Shown here in pieces: positions 26,460 to 35,892 of a DNA stretch of 64,000 nt. Location of the stretch: positions 2,108,001-2,172,000 of the forward strand of contig NZ_CP011005.1 of NCBI RefSeq assembly GCF_000950575.1, in the 5' to 3' direction. How positions within the stretch are numbered: the stretch's first letter is position 1; each line of letters begins with the position of its first letter. The notes under the pieces were generated by a model. The model did not search any database. It had not been told where the DNA came from and saw nothing but the letters and a program-made list of their open reading frames with translations. Origin of the DNA: Psychromicrobium lacuslunae. GTDB lineage: Bacteria; Actinomycetota; Actinomycetes; Actinomycetales; Micrococcaceae. The position numbers were made by a program, and so were the translations under genes.

Positions 26460-26532
26460 CAGGGCAGACAGGACTCGAACCTGCAACCTGCGGTTTTGGA
26501 GACCGCTGCGCTACCAATTGCGCCACTACCCT
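26460..26532 (-). tRNA. tRNA-Trp (anticodon CCA)
   Basis: A 73-nt cloverleaf on the minus strand: acceptor AGGGTAG / CTGCCCT with one G-U pair, D-arm GCGC...GCGC, anticodon arm GCGGT-CTCCAAA-ACCGC with anticodon CCA, T-arm GCAGG-TTCGAGT-CCTGT, discriminator G. The CCA end is not encoded. Location just upstream of secE is the usual place for tRNA-Trp. Confidence 0.96.
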
Positions 26533-26722
26533 AGGTTGGGATGTCGTCTTCACAGCCACTTCCGCAGCCCCATGAAGGCGCGAACCATCATGGTGATTTC
26601 AACACCGGTCACCAAGTCTACGCAATCTACCGGGCAACGTCGAACTCAGTGACAGAAACCCCTAAAGTAAAGGGTGAAGAGTTCATCTTCGCCCAGTCAT
26701 CTCCCGATCTGAAGGAACTGCC

Positions 26723-27907
26723 ATGACCTCCAGCCGCATTTCGAAACTCGTCGGCGCTATTGCCGAATCAGCAACGCTCGCGGTGGACGCCAAGGCGAAA
26801 GCACTCAAGGCCGCGGGCCGACCGGTGATTAGTTTCGGGGCGGGTGAACCGGATTTCCCGACCGCCGACTACATTGTGGAGGCAGCTGTCGCGGCGGCAC
26901 GGGATCCCAAGAACCACCGCTACTCCCCCGCGGCTGGCTTACCGGAACTGCGAGAGGCAATTGCCGCTCAGACGCAGCGAGACAGCAACTACCAGGTTGA
27001 GGCTTCCCAGGTTTTGGTTACCAACGGCGGTAAGCAGGCGGTTTACCAAACCTTCGCCACGCTGCTTGACCCGGGTGACGAAGTGTTGCTGCCCACCCCT
27101 TATTGGACAACCTACCCGGAGGCAGTCCGATTGGCTGGCGGCGTGCCGGTCGAGGTCTTTGCCGGCGCTGACCAAGGTTATTTGGTCACCCTGGAACAGC
27201 TTGAGGCTGCCCTGACGCCGCGCACCAAGGTGCTGCTCTTCGTCTCGCCCTCCAACCCCACCGGTGCGGTTTACTCTCCCGAGCAGACTCGTGAAATCGG
27301 CGAGTGGGCTGCGGCCAAGGGACTCTGGGTGGTCAGCGACGAGATCTACCAGCACCTGACCTACGATGGCGTGCCATTCACTTCGATCGCTTCGGCGGCA
27401 CCTGCTCTGGCGGACCGGGTGGTGCTGGTCAATGGCGTTGCTAAGACGTTTGCGATGACCGGTTGGCGAGTCGGCTGGATGGTTGGCCCGCAGGATGTGA
27501 TCAAGGCCGCCACCAACCTGCAGTCACACGCCACCTCGAATGTCTCTAATATTTCTCAACGGGCTGCCTTGGCGGCTGTCTCCGGCTCTTTGGATGCGGT
27601 ACGCGAAATGGGCGTAGCCTTCGATCGCCGCCGGAAGAACATCGTGGCCGGGCTAAACGCCATTGCCGGCGTCGACTGCCCGACCCCGCACGGCGCGTTC
27701 TACGCCTATGCGGATGTTTCGGGAGTGCTGGATCGGCTGCAACTAGGAAGTTCGGCCGAGTTGGCCTCGTTGATCCTCGACAAGGTGGAAGTTGCCGTGG
27801 TGCCCGGTGAAGCCTTCGGCCCCAGCGGTTACCTCCGGCTTTCCTACGCCCTCGGCGACGACGACCTGGCCGAGGGCGTCCGTCGCCTGCAAGAGTTCCT
27901 GGCCTAA
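26723..27907 (+). CDS. PLP-dependent aminotransferase, aspartate aminotransferase type
   Basis: A 394-residue fold-type I, class I aminotransferase. Key features: [18 protein letters not shown] near residue 38, SNPTGAVYS (about 175), and the PLP-binding Lys241 in [17 protein letters not shown], with RLSYAL (substrate-carboxylate Arg) near the end. Such enzymes in Actinobacteria act on aspartate (AspB-like), sometimes on other amino acids, so I leave out a symbol. AAGGAACTG precedes the ATG. It is transcribed away from the tRNA-secE operon; a 76-bp palindromic element follows the stop. Confidence 0.92.
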   Translation: MTSSRISKLVGAIAESATLAVDAKAKALKAAGRPVISFGAGEPDFPTADYIVEAAVAAARDPKNHRYSPAAGLPELREAIAAQTQRDSNYQVEASQVLVTNGGKQAVYQTFATLLDPGDEVLLPTPYWTTYPEAVRLAGGVPVEVFAGADQGYLVTLEQLEAALTPRTKVLLFVSPSNPTGAVYSPEQTREIGEWAAAKGLWVVSDEIYQHLTYDGVPFTSIASAAPALADRVVLVNGVAKTFAMTGWRVGWMVGPQDVIKAATNLQSHATSNVSNISQRAALAAVSGSLDAVREMGVAFDRRRKNIVAGLNAIAGVDCPTPHGAFYAYADVSGVLDRLQLGSSAELASLILDKVEVAVVPGEAFGPSGYLRLSYALGDDDLAEGVRRLQEFLA

Positions 27908-27927
27908 CACCCACTCAGCAAAGCCGC

Positions 27928-28003
27928 CCCGCGAGTTCGCGGATTAGTCTCGAATTCGCTAGCTATTACTAGCGAATCCGAGAGTTACCAACGAACTCGC
28001 GGG
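27928..28003. repeat. 76-bp palindromic intergenic element, copy A
   Basis: Outer arms CCCGCGAGTTCG / CGAACTCGCGGG enclose inner arms TCTCGAATTCGCTAG / CTAGCGAATCCGAGA around CTATTA. A second copy of the same length, about 71% identical by hand count, is at 37721-37796. Both start within about 20 bp of a gene end. It may act as a terminator and appears to be a dispersed REP-like family. Confidence 0.8.
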
Positions 28004-28015
28004 ACTGGGGGTGGG

Positions 28016-28654
28016 TTAGATCAGTTTCTTATTCACTGCCCAGCGGGTGAGTTCGTGGCGTGAGGAAAGTTGTAATTTACGCAGCACCGCGGAAACATGG
28101 GTTTCCACCGTTTTCACCGAGATGAAAAGTTGCTTAGCGGTTTCCTTATAGCTGTAGCCGCGTGCGATCAGCCGCATCACTTCACCTTCCCGCGCCGACA
28201 ATCGATCTAGCTCATCGTCAACGGCGACTCCGGCGCTGCCAAAAGCATCGAGCACAAAGCCAGCCAGCCGAGGCGAGAACACCGCGTCACCACCGGAAAC
28301 AGCGCGCACCGCAGCAGAGATTTCCTCTCCCGAGCTGGTCTTAGTGACATAGCCACGGGCGCCCGCCCGGATCACCGAGACCACATCCTCGGCAGCATCG
28401 GATACGCTGAGCGCCAAAAAGCGCACTTCGGCGAGCAGCGTTGCTGAACCTTCGATCACCTCGCGTCCGCCGCCGCCCCGTCCGCCAGGCAAGTGCACAT
28501 CGAGTAGCACCACCTCGGGCCGATATTGGGCAATCTGCGCTATCGCCTCGTCTACCGTAGCCGCCTCAGCGAGTACCTCGATATCGGCAGCCAGATCGCT
28601 GCGCAGGCCGGAGCGGAAAATCGCGTGGTCATCAACTACCACCACCGTCGTCAT
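28016..28654 (-). CDS. Response regulator, NarL/LuxR family
   Basis: A 212-residue regulator. The receiver domain has the acidic pair VVDDH, phosphoacceptor Asp52 in VVLLDVHLPGG, and Lys near 105 (YVTKTSS); the C-terminal LuxR helix-turn-helix reads SAREGEVMRLIARGYSYKETAKQLFISVKTVETH (in two parts, about 149-182). A glycine run (GGRGGGG) interrupts the loop after Asp52. It overlaps the preceding sensor kinase gene by 4 bp (ATGA), so the two form a two-component system. Likely targets are the divergent PspC operon and itself. Confidence 0.93.
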   Translation of the reverse strand: MTTVVVVDDHAIFRSGLRSDLAADIEVLAEAATVDEAIAQIAQYRPEVVLLDVHLPGGRGGGGREVIEGSATLLAEVRFLALSVSDAAEDVVSVIRAGARGYVTKTSSGEEISAAVRAVSGGDAVFSPRLAGFVLDAFGSAGVAVDDELDRLSAREGEVMRLIARGYSYKETAKQLFISVKTVETHVSAVLRKLQLSSRHELTRWAVNKKLI

Positions 28655-29901
28655 TTGTCTTTCTCCTTGTCCTCACTGGACTCTTGCTGGCTATTCAGTG
28701 GCAGACTCAGCTGAACCTCGGTACCTTCCACCGAGGACAGGATTTTGGCGTTCCCGCCGTGCCGCTGCATGCGACCGATAATTGACTCCCGCACCCCTAG
28801 CCGGTCATCGGGAATCTCCTCCAGTTCAAACCCTGAGCCGCGATCTCTGATAAACACCTCGGCAAGCTCAGCGGTTGCCTCCAGATAGACCGACACCGTG
28901 GTCCCCGCATGCCGCACCGAATTCAGGATCGCCTCCCGAGCGGCTTGCGCTAAGGCTTCCACGCCATTACCCATCAGCGCATCACCAACCGCAATCACCT
29001 CAACAGCGACACCGTGCGTCTCCTCCAGTTCGGCGGCAATGGCCTTCAGCCGCGCCGCCAAATTCGTCGGATTCCTGCTGGAATCTTGGTAAATCCAGTC
29101 GCGCAATTCGCGTTCCTGGGCGCGGGCCAGGGTCACCACGTCCTGCTCAGAACTGGCCTTACGTTGAATCAGTGCGAGGGTTTGCAGGACCGAATCATGC
29201 AGGTGTGCAGCGATTTCAGCCCGTTCGGTTTCTCGCACCCGGGCCGCCCGCTCCTCTTGCAAGTCCCGCCAGAGCCGCAGCGCCCAGGGAGTTAGCACCA
29301 ATCCAACCCCGGCCAGCACCGCAAAAGCCGCTATCACCGCTGGTATCACCCGGTCCCAGCCACCGCCACCGGCAACCAGCACAATCACGCCAAGTGCCAC
29401 CAGTAGCAGCCCCGCCACGAGCCGGAAAACACCCAGTGGGCTGCGCTGCTTATCGCGTTCCGGCAGCACCGAATTGAGCAGCGCCGCCCGCCGACTGGCG
29501 TCGAGCTGCAACCAAACCAACACTGCCCCGGCGACGATCACCAGGAACGGGCCGACCACACCTAGCTGGAGGTTCACACCGAGCGACTGCACGAGCACCA
29601 GTACCGCGGCGAGTAAGAGGAGGACGCCAATAATGACTTCTTTGACCCCGCGGCGTCGCCATAATTGCTCAGCGTTTTCAAGGAGCTGATTGGGTTTGAT
29701 CGCGCTACCTGCTGCGCCAGCGTCGGGGACTAAGGCCCATAGCCAGAAGTAAAGGAGCAGACCCGCGCCGAAGAACATGGTGGAAAGCGCCATCACGAGA
29801 CGTACTGTGGAGACCGACCAGCCCAGATGCTTGGCCAGCCCAGCACAAACACCGGCAATCACTCGATCGGTGCTGCGGCTTAGCGGCGGCCTGATGGTCA
29901 T
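28651..29901 (-). CDS. PspC-domain sensor histidine kinase
   Basis: A 416-residue membrane kinase (an alternative TTG lies four codons upstream). A PspC domain occupies the N-terminus (DRVIAGVCAGLAKHLGWSVSTV), followed by several membrane helices, the HisKA_3 helix with phospho-His235 in AAHLHDSVLQ, and an ATPase domain with DRGSGFELEEIP. It resembles PspC-type envelope-stress kinases paired with NarL regulators, as in LiaSR-like systems. TTCAGGG repeats just upstream of its start suggest autoregulation. It probably senses envelope or membrane disturbance. Confidence 0.9.
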   Translation of the reverse strand: MTIRPPLSRSTDRVIAGVCAGLAKHLGWSVSTVRLVMALSTMFFGAGLLLYFWLWALVPDAGAAGSAIKPNQLLENAEQLWRRRGVKEVIIGVLLLLAAVLVLVQSLGVNLQLGVVGPFLVIVAGAVLVWLQLDASRRAALLNSVLPERDKQRSPLGVFRLVAGLLLVALGVIVLVAGGGGWDRVIPAVIAAFAVLAGVGLVLTPWALRLWRDLQEERAARVRETERAEIAAHLHDSVLQTLALIQRKASSEQDVVTLARAQERELRDWIYQDSSRNPTNLAARLKAIAAELEETHGVAVEVIAVGDALMGNGVEALAQAAREAILNSVRHAGTTVSVYLEATAELAEVFIRDRGSGFELEEIPDDRLGVRESIIGRMQRHGGNAKILSSVEGTEVQLSLPLNSQQESSEDKEKDK

Positions 29902-29919
29902 GAATTGATTCAAGCACGT

Positions 29920-29970
29920 TTCAGGGCCTCGTTCCCGGTTCTTCAGGGTAGCTTCAGGGTTGTTTCAGGG
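29920..29970. promoter_or_regulatory. Phased TTCAGGG direct repeats in a divergent promoter region
   Basis: TTCAGGG occurs at 29920, 29942, 29953 and 29964, spaced 22, 11 and 11 bp, with a degenerate match (TTCCCGG) near 29932. Helical phasing between the sensor kinase start (29901) and the divergent PspC operon (30016) is what a cooperatively binding regulator would need. Confidence 0.6.
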
Positions 29971-30015
29971 GTTCACCCGATAGTGCAGTTCGACCAACTC
30001 GACCACCATGGAACT

Positions 30016-31776
30016 ATGAATGAAAAAGAAAGCACTCCCGGAGCTGAGCCGGACGATGCCTCGAGTGTGACGGATGAAGTCTCGGCTGTCAGGCCTGGCA
30101 CGCCTGTCACGCCTGTCACGCCTGAAGGCGTTCCTTCGTCCGAAGCCCCGGTAACAACACCGGAAAGCGAAGCTACCGGGACGAGCCCGGCCGAGACCTC
30201 GGGTCCAGAGGACGCCCAAGGCGACAACTCTGCCGATCTGACGACCGAGCTGACAACCGAAGCACCGGCCGGTGAATCACACATCCCGCACGACAGCCAC
30301 GCCGCCGATAGCGGCTATGGGCCTGGAAGCGGACCCCGCGAGCAGTCAGCCAGTGCTTGGGCAAGCGGTGCTGCGGAAGCTGGCAGTTCGCGAGTTCAGG
30401 AAAACGGCTTCTTCACCTGGCTGCGAAGCCTAAAAATTGTCCGTGGCAGCGACCGTTGGGTTGGCGGAGTCGCCAGCGGCGTCGCCGCACGGCTCGGCAT
30501 CGACCCAATAATCGTCCGTGGCATCGTGGTAGTCACCTCGATCTTCTTCGGCATCGGACTATTAGCCTACGGCGTCGCCTGGGCATTACTACCCGAGCCG
30601 GATGGCCGGATTCACGTCCAGGAGGTCTCCCGAGGCACCTGGAGCGGTGGCATGACCGGAGCATCAATTTTCGTGCTGCTTGGCATTCTGCCATTCTGGC
30701 GAGGACTGATTTTCCTCAACATTTTTGACTCAGCTGGCTGGTTCCCCTGGCCGTTGATCTGGATTGCCGGAATTGTCGCGGTTATTATTTGGGCGGTCAA
30801 TCGGGGTAAGACCTCTCGTCCGGAAAAAGCTGGACCCACCCCTTACCGCCCGGCGGCACCGGGAAACTACGCACCGCCCACGGCCCCCTATCAGAGCTTC
30901 ACCCAGCCAGCTGGGGCTTCGCCGATGACCGCGACGGGCGGCAACTCGAGTAGCTATTCAGTTGGCAACTCGGGCGATGGCGCCCAGCAGCCGGGCTATC
31001 CACACAGTGGTGTTTCACAGCCCAGTTCTTCACAGCCCGGTTCTTCACAGAGTAGTTTCACCGCCCCAACCTCGACTCTCTATTCGCCCCCGCTGATGGT
31101 GAAGCCTCCTCGTCCCAGACATCAGAGCGCTGGACCGGTGATCTTTTCCATTAGCCTAGGCGCCGCAATACTCGTCGCTGGCGGCATCTTCTTGGCTGAG
31201 ATGCTCGGTCTGATCAGCGGCCCGGTGGCTGTTTTGGCTTGGGCTTCGGCGGGAGTGATCTGCGGCCTCGGCATCATGGTCGCCGCGCTGCGCGGCCGTA
31301 GCAGTGGCGGCTTAGGCTTCTTCGCGGTCTGCGCCCTGATCATTGCCGGGGTGCTGGCTCTGCTACCCTCAGTCTCTCCGAATGGGCACTGGACGGTGGC
31401 GCGCAGTGAGACTTGGAATGTTTCCAGCCCAAGCGAAGCCCACAGTGGTTTCACGGTAACCGCGAGCCAGAGCCGAATCGATCTGAGCGCCCTGCACGAT
31501 CTCAATGAACCACTGGAAATTCCGGTGGCGATTACGGCAGGGTCGGTCAGCATCAATTTGCCAAAGAATGTTCCGGTCGAAGTCAAAAACAATCTCTGGG
31601 CCGGAAATGTGACAATCCTCAACGAAGTCTCACCGAATGTCCAGGTCCGTGATCCCGAGGCACCTGACTCGACCAAGAACTATCAACTGAACTCTCAAGC
31701 AAAAGGCCCAGCGATCGTGATCACCGTCGGCGGCGTCGGCGGCCTCGAACTGGTCAACCCCAATGGAGGAAAGTAA
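30016..31776 (+). CDS. PspC-domain membrane protein with LiaF-like C-terminus
   Basis: A 586-residue protein. I chose the ATG at 30016 (MNEKESTPGAEPDD); the longer frame overlaps the divergent gene. The chain starts with an acidic Thr/Pro/Glu-rich disordered tail of about 130 residues, then a PspC domain (DRWVGGVASGVAARLGIDPI), membrane helices, a Pro/Ser/Gln-rich linker, more helices, and an extracytoplasmic beta region (VAITAGSVSINLPKNVPVEV) like the DUF2154/LiaF fold. It is divergent from the PspC kinase and likely in one envelope-stress circuit with it. Confidence 0.85.
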   Translation: MNEKESTPGAEPDDASSVTDEVSAVRPGTPVTPVTPEGVPSSEAPVTTPESEATGTSPAETSGPEDAQGDNSADLTTELTTEAPAGESHIPHDSHAADSGYGPGSGPREQSASAWASGAAEAGSSRVQENGFFTWLRSLKIVRGSDRWVGGVASGVAARLGIDPIIVRGIVVVTSIFFGIGLLAYGVAWALLPEPDGRIHVQEVSRGTWSGGMTGASIFVLLGILPFWRGLIFLNIFDSAGWFPWPLIWIAGIVAVIIWAVNRGKTSRPEKAGPTPYRPAAPGNYAPPTAPYQSFTQPAGASPMTATGGNSSSYSVGNSGDGAQQPGYPHSGVSQPSSSQPGSSQSSFTAPTSTLYSPPLMVKPPRPRHQSAGPVIFSISLGAAILVAGGIFLAEMLGLISGPVAVLAWASAGVICGLGIMVAALRGRSSGGLGFFAVCALIIAGVLALLPSVSPNGHWTVARSETWNVSSPSEAHSGFTVTASQSRIDLSALHDLNEPLEIPVAITAGSVSINLPKNVPVEVKNNLWAGNVTILNEVSPNVQVRDPEAPDSTKNYQLNSQAKGPAIVITVGGVGGLELVNPNGGK

Positions 31777-32034
31777 ATGAGCCCTGAAGGAAGAACTGAT
31801 GAAAACGTGCGAAACGGTGTCAGGGTCGGCACGCTGGTCTGGGGTGCGGTGCTCATCGTGATCGGTGTTCTGCTCGCGGTAGCCAAGTTCACTACTATTC
31901 AGCTCGACGCCCGGGTGGTAGTGATCGGCGTTTTGCTGCTGGCAGGCCTGGCCCTACTGGTCGGCGGTGTGTCTTCTGCCGCGATCAGGGCTAAGAAGCG
32001 GCGCGACGAAGCAACCGATACGCTAGAACAGTGA
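31777..32034 (+). CDS. Small two-helix membrane protein
   Basis: An 85-residue protein starting directly after the PspC-protein stop and ending inside the start of the next gene, so it is part of a tight three-gene operon. Two transmembrane segments (about 17-37 and 44-66) are followed by a basic-acidic cytoplasmic tail (AKKRRDEATDTLEQ). It is typical of small accessory proteins in PspC/LiaF operons; the role is not known. Confidence 0.8.
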   Translation: MSPEGRTDENVRNGVRVGTLVWGAVLIVIGVLLAVAKFTTIQLDARVVVIGVLLLAGLALLVGGVSSAAIRAKKRRDEATDTLEQ

Positions 32035-32285
32035 ACGGCTTCTACTCGGTAATGCGCAGGATCCCCTGGCGGCGGAGTCGTCAGGAACGTTGGCTCGGCG
32101 GAGTGCTGGGCAGCATAGCGGTAGCAACCAAGATCGATGTGGCTTGGGTCCGGATCGCCTTCTTGGTGTTCTGCCTGTTGCCCGGGCCTGCTTTCCTGTG
32201 CTACGCCATCTGCTGGCTAATCGTGCCGGACCAGAACAATTCAATCGTGCTGGAACGCCTGCTCGGCGGCCTCCGAACCAAATAA
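32031..32285 (+). CDS. Small PspC-domain protein
   Basis: An 84-residue protein that is little more than a PspC domain: ERWLGGVLGSIAVATKIDVAWV then a hydrophobic pair ending CWLIVPDQ. The GTG start at 32031 overlaps the previous stop by four bases; an ATG lies seven codons downstream. With the two preceding genes and the divergent PspC kinase it makes a four-protein envelope-stress module. Confidence 0.82.
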   Translation: MNGFYSVMRRIPWRRSRQERWLGGVLGSIAVATKIDVAWVRIAFLVFCLLPGPAFLCYAICWLIVPDQNNSIVLERLLGGLRTK

Positions 32286-32424
32286 CAGGCACCACTATCA
32301 CCGGCTCGGCACCGTCATGAAAGTTGCTTAGATCACATTCCGGCGCAGAATTGTCTAGAATCTATTCAGAGCTCGACGGGGCGCTCATCCTGACTGTTCC
32401 ACATCACCCAAGGATTGAGCCTGT

Positions 32425-33447
32425 ATGAAGATCGGTATCCTGACCAGCGGCGGCGACTGCCCCGGACTTAACGCTGTGATTCGCGGCGCGGTGCTGAAAG
32501 GCATCAAAATTCACGGTCAGGAGTTCGTCGGTTTCCGTGACGGCTGGCGTGGCGTAGTCGAGGGCGACATCATGGATCTACCGCGGCAGAGCGTGCGAGG
32601 CATCTCCAAACAGGGTGGCACCATTTTGGGTACTTCCCGGACTAATCCTTTCGACGGCGGTGGCCCCGAAGTCATCAAAGCCCATATGGATCGACTGGGC
32701 ATTGAGGCGATTATTGCCATTGGCGGCGAAGGGACCCTGGCCGCCGCTAAACGGTTGACCGACGTTGGGCTCAAGATTGTCGGCGTGCCTAAGACGGTCG
32801 ATAACGACCTCGACGCCACCGACTACACCTTTGGCTTCGACACCGCCGTGCAAATTGCTACCGAAGCCATCGACCGGCTCCGTACCACCGGCGAATCCCA
32901 TCACCGCTGCATGATCGCCGAAGTGATGGGTCGGCACGTTGGCTGGATTGCGCTACACGCCGGAATGGCCTCGGGAGCGCACGCCATCCTAATCCCGGAA
33001 CAGAAAGTCAGCATCGAGCAGATCGCTGAATGGGTACTGGACGCCCATGAACGTGGTCGCGCGCCGCTGGTGGTGGTAGCCGAGGGGTTCGTTCCCGAGC
33101 ACCTGGAATCTCCGCACTCAGAGCGCGGTTTAGATACCTTCGGTCGGCCGCGGCTCGGCGGCATCGGCGATCAGCTCTCCAGCCAGCTGGAGGAACGCAC
33201 CGGCATTGAAACCCGGGCGACCATTTTGGGGCATATCCAGCGCGGCGGGGTGCCGACCGCGTATGACCGGGTGTTGGCGACGCGGCTGGGGATGGCGGCC
33301 ATTGATTCGGTGGTTGACGGTCATTGGGGCACCATGGTCGCGCTCTCCGGCACAAATATTGTGCACGTACCTTTTGAAGCGGCCTTGGGAAATCTCAAAA
33401 CCGTGCCGCAGAGCCGATACGATGAAGCCTCGATCCTCTTTGGCTAG
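32425..33447 (+). CDS. pfkA: 6-phosphofructokinase
   Basis: A 340-residue phosphofructokinase of glycolysis, phosphorylating fructose 6-phosphate. Motifs: GGDCPGLNAVIRG at about 9-21 (nucleotide loop), AIGGEGTLAAAKRL near 95, the catalytic PKTVDNDLDATDYTFGFDTA near 119-138 and MGRHVGWIALHAG. The GGEGT sequence resembles ATP-dependent actinobacterial enzymes, not GGDD of PPi-dependent ones; this is my reading by family. It stands on its own promoter with a 139-bp upstream gap. Confidence 0.95.
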   Translation: MKIGILTSGGDCPGLNAVIRGAVLKGIKIHGQEFVGFRDGWRGVVEGDIMDLPRQSVRGISKQGGTILGTSRTNPFDGGGPEVIKAHMDRLGIEAIIAIGGEGTLAAAKRLTDVGLKIVGVPKTVDNDLDATDYTFGFDTAVQIATEAIDRLRTTGESHHRCMIAEVMGRHVGWIALHAGMASGAHAILIPEQKVSIEQIAEWVLDAHERGRAPLVVVAEGFVPEHLESPHSERGLDTFGRPRLGGIGDQLSSQLEERTGIETRATILGHIQRGGVPTAYDRVLATRLGMAAIDSVVDGHWGTMVALSGTNIVHVPFEAALGNLKTVPQSRYDEASILFG

Positions 33448-33456
33448 ACTCTTCTG

Positions 33457-34158
33457 GTGAGTTTTGAGCAGAGTTCGAGCGCAATTGTGCACCTTGCCTG
33501 GGAGCGCCTACTCGGCCTAGCCGATGGTGCGCTGGCCGAGGCCAGCGCTACCCGGTCGCCGCGGCTGGAAAAAATTACCCGCTCCGGCGATTCGGCCAGT
33601 TTCATCCGTTTATTCGGAGGCAGCGTGCTCAGCGGCCCGGAATGGTTTCTGCAGCGCGCCTCAGGGCTGAGTGACGAGAAGCTGACGCTGAGCGGACTGC
33701 TCGCAATAGGTCAGGATCACGGCGCCCGGAGCGTGGGCAGCGCAGAACTGTTCTTTGCCGATGACCTAGAGGTGATCAACCCTGAAGAAGAAGTGGTGGT
33801 CTCCTTGGACAAGGCTGAACTTGAGCAGCTCCGGGCCGCCAGCCCAGCCGATGACGTCAATGAGTCCGGAATCCTCGAACTGGATCATCAGTTCACCATG
33901 ATGCTTGCCGAGCAGTCCATCGCCAGCGCTGGTTATCGTCAGTGGCAAGGGTTGCTCGCACAGCTCAGTGTTTTGGTCGATCCACAGCTACGCCGCAACG
34001 GCTACGGCTTCACGGTGGCCGGAATTGCTGCACACGAGGCCCTCGGTGCCGGGCTCATTCCGCAATGGCGCGCTTCAGTCGACAATCCAGCCTCGAAGGC
34101 GCTAGCCGAAAAGCTCGGTTTCATCCACGCCGGGTCTCAGACCACCGTCGTCTTCTAG
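33457..34158 (+). CDS. GNAT-like acetyltransferase
   Basis: A 233-residue protein with GTG start at 33457, nine bases after the pfkA stop. The C-terminal 80 residues resemble a GNAT half (LRRNGYGFTVAGIAAHEALGAGLIPQW then NPASKALAEKLGFIHAG). The N-terminal half is an unrecognised domain. Members of this type act on unknown substrates. It is convergent with ygfZ, and their ends overlap by four bases. Confidence 0.75.
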   Translation: MSFEQSSSAIVHLAWERLLGLADGALAEASATRSPRLEKITRSGDSASFIRLFGGSVLSGPEWFLQRASGLSDEKLTLSGLLAIGQDHGARSVGSAELFFADDLEVINPEEEVVVSLDKAELEQLRAASPADDVNESGILELDHQFTMMLAEQSIASAGYRQWQGLLAQLSVLVDPQLRRNGYGFTVAGIAAHEALGAGLIPQWRASVDNPASKALAEKLGFIHAGSQTTVVF

Positions 34159-35243
34159 CGCACTGGGCGGAGGAAACCGCTTTGCCTGCCGACCACTTGA
34201 CCGGCGTCGGTGGCGACAATAATCTCCTGGGCCGCGACATAAGCTTCATCGCCGTCCTGAATTGTCAGCTCAGCGTCCGGATCGACGTTGCGCTTCACCA
34301 CGGCGAGCCCGATCGGCCCCATCTCATAGTGCTGCGCCACCGAGGTTAGGGTTCCTACCGTCCGCTCACCGAGCAAAACCGGCGCACCGGCTGCGGGCAT
34401 GGTGTGCTGTGAGCCGTCGAGTTGCAGGAACACTAGACGACGCGGCGGGTGGCCTAAATTGTGAACCCGGGCCACGGTTTCCTGACCCTTGTAACAGCCC
34501 TTCGACAGGTGCACCGCGGTGCGCATTAAATCAAGTTCATGCGGGATGGTCTTCTCGTCGATTTCAGCTCCCCAACGCGGCCGCCAAGCGGCAAGTCGGA
34601 GCGCTTCAGCGGCCAGCGAACCAGCCTGGCTGAAGCCTGAAGACTGTAAGGCGTCCGCCCGTTCACCGAGTTCGCTCAGCTGGACTAAGTATTCAAACCA
34701 GGGCCGTTCCGCCCCTGGGTGGTGCTCGGAGTCCGAGTAGGCGTACCCGCCTGGCACCACGCCCGGCCATGGGTCCTGCCAGTAAGGCGCGTCGAGAGGC
34801 AGCGCAACACTGGATGCCAGCACACCCCATTCGGCGCTCCGATCGGCGATCTCCACCCGCAGCATAAACTTCATCGAATCAAGCCATTGAGCAAGTGGTG
34901 CCGCTTCTGCGGCTTCGACCAGAAGCCAGGCCGCCTCGCCGTCGTCAATAATGTGCGCGTCATACTCAATGCGACCCTGCAGACTCAGCAGTAGCAACTC
35001 TGGGGACTCTCCAGGGGTCAGGCGAGAAACGTCCTGAGAGGATAACGTGGTGAGCCAGCTCAGCCGGTCGGCGCCACGCACCGTGACTACCCCGCGCTGT
35101 GAATGATCAACGAAGGCAGTACCAGCAGCCAAAGCTCGCTGTTCGCGCAATGGATCGCCATAATGCGCGGCGACACCCTCATCCAAGCCCTCGGCCGCCA
35201 CTGCGCCAGAACGGGACAATAAGGGGCTGCGATAAGAACTCAT
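34155..35243 (-). CDS. ygfZ: Folate-binding protein YgfZ
   Basis: A 362-residue GcvT-like protein. The family signature KGCYKGQETVARVHNLGHPPRR is present, with the conserved Cys at about residue 250. YgfZ uses tetrahydrofolate and helps maintain certain iron-sulfur enzymes. The start begins MSSYRSPLLSRSGAV. It is followed by a 28-bp gap to an FABP-like gene in the same direction; this pairing is common in Micrococcales by my recollection. Confidence 0.9.
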   Translation of the reverse strand: MSSYRSPLLSRSGAVAAEGLDEGVAAHYGDPLREQRALAAGTAFVDHSQRGVVTVRGADRLSWLTTLSSQDVSRLTPGESPELLLLSLQGRIEYDAHIIDDGEAAWLLVEAAEAAPLAQWLDSMKFMLRVEIADRSAEWGVLASSVALPLDAPYWQDPWPGVVPGGYAYSDSEHHPGAERPWFEYLVQLSELGERADALQSSGFSQAGSLAAEALRLAAWRPRWGAEIDEKTIPHELDLMRTAVHLSKGCYKGQETVARVHNLGHPPRRLVFLQLDGSQHTMPAAGAPVLLGERTVGTLTSVAQHYEMGPIGLAVVKRNVDPDAELTIQDGDEAYVAAQEIIVATDAGQVVGRQSGFLRPVR

Positions 35244-35271
35244 ATCGATACCAACCAGGCCTTACAACAGG

Positions 35272-35889
35272 CTATTCCGCGGATTCGGCGGCAATAACCT
35301 TTTTGAGGATCGCCGAAGCGTGGGCTTCAAGAGAGTTTCCTTCGGCGGCGACGTCCCAACGCCAAAACAAATCTCCGTTAACTAAGCCGAAAATCCGGGT
35401 GGCTGCGGCGTAGTCTTTCGAGCCCGCCCCGCGCATCACCGCATCGGTCGATAGCTGAATCTGCGGCCCTTTAATGCTGCCGTAGTAAAGTTCCGAGATA
35501 CCGCCGGGATGCACAATGGTGGCGGTGATGTCGAAACCGCCCTGGTCATTGCGAAGCTCCTCGACCGCATCAGCGTCACGCAGCGCCGGGACAATATCGG
35601 CTGGTATCAGGCCTGGACCGCCGTCGGCCTCACCGAGTTTCCGGTCCAGCGCCCAAAAACCCTGTTCCACACTGAGCGGGCGGAGCTTCAAGCCATCTTC
35701 ATCGGTCAACCAGCTCTGCGCCACATACTGTAAATAGGGCAAGCCGTTGGAGGCGAAGCTGACGTGCTGGAAGAAGTGTTCCGAGTCGGCCTCACCGGTG
35801 CCCAAGCGTCCCTGGCCCTCCCATTCACCAATCAGCCAGGAAAGCGGAACCAGTTCTGGGGTGAGGTCAGTAGGGATCTCGATGGGCAC
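35272..35889 (-). CDS. FABP / nitrobindin-like heme-binding protein (DUF1794)
   Basis: A 205-residue beta-barrel protein. The opening motif LSWLIGEWEGQGRLGTGE (GxWxGxG) is the hallmark of the nitrobindin/THAP4-like family; a conserved His near the C-terminus (EAHASAILKKV) may be the heme ligand. Family proteins bind heme and may isomerise peroxynitrite. It is just upstream of ygfZ and just downstream of a tiny membrane-protein gene (3-bp gap), so the three genes are probably co-transcribed. Confidence 0.82.
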   Translation of the reverse strand: MPIEIPTDLTPELVPLSWLIGEWEGQGRLGTGEADSEHFFQHVSFASNGLPYLQYVAQSWLTDEDGLKLRPLSVEQGFWALDRKLGEADGGPGLIPADIVPALRDADAVEELRNDQGGFDITATIVHPGGISELYYGSIKGPQIQLSTDAVMRGAGSKDYAAATRIFGLVNGDLFWRWDVAAEGNSLEAHASAILKKVIAAESAE

Positions 35890-35892
35890 GGT

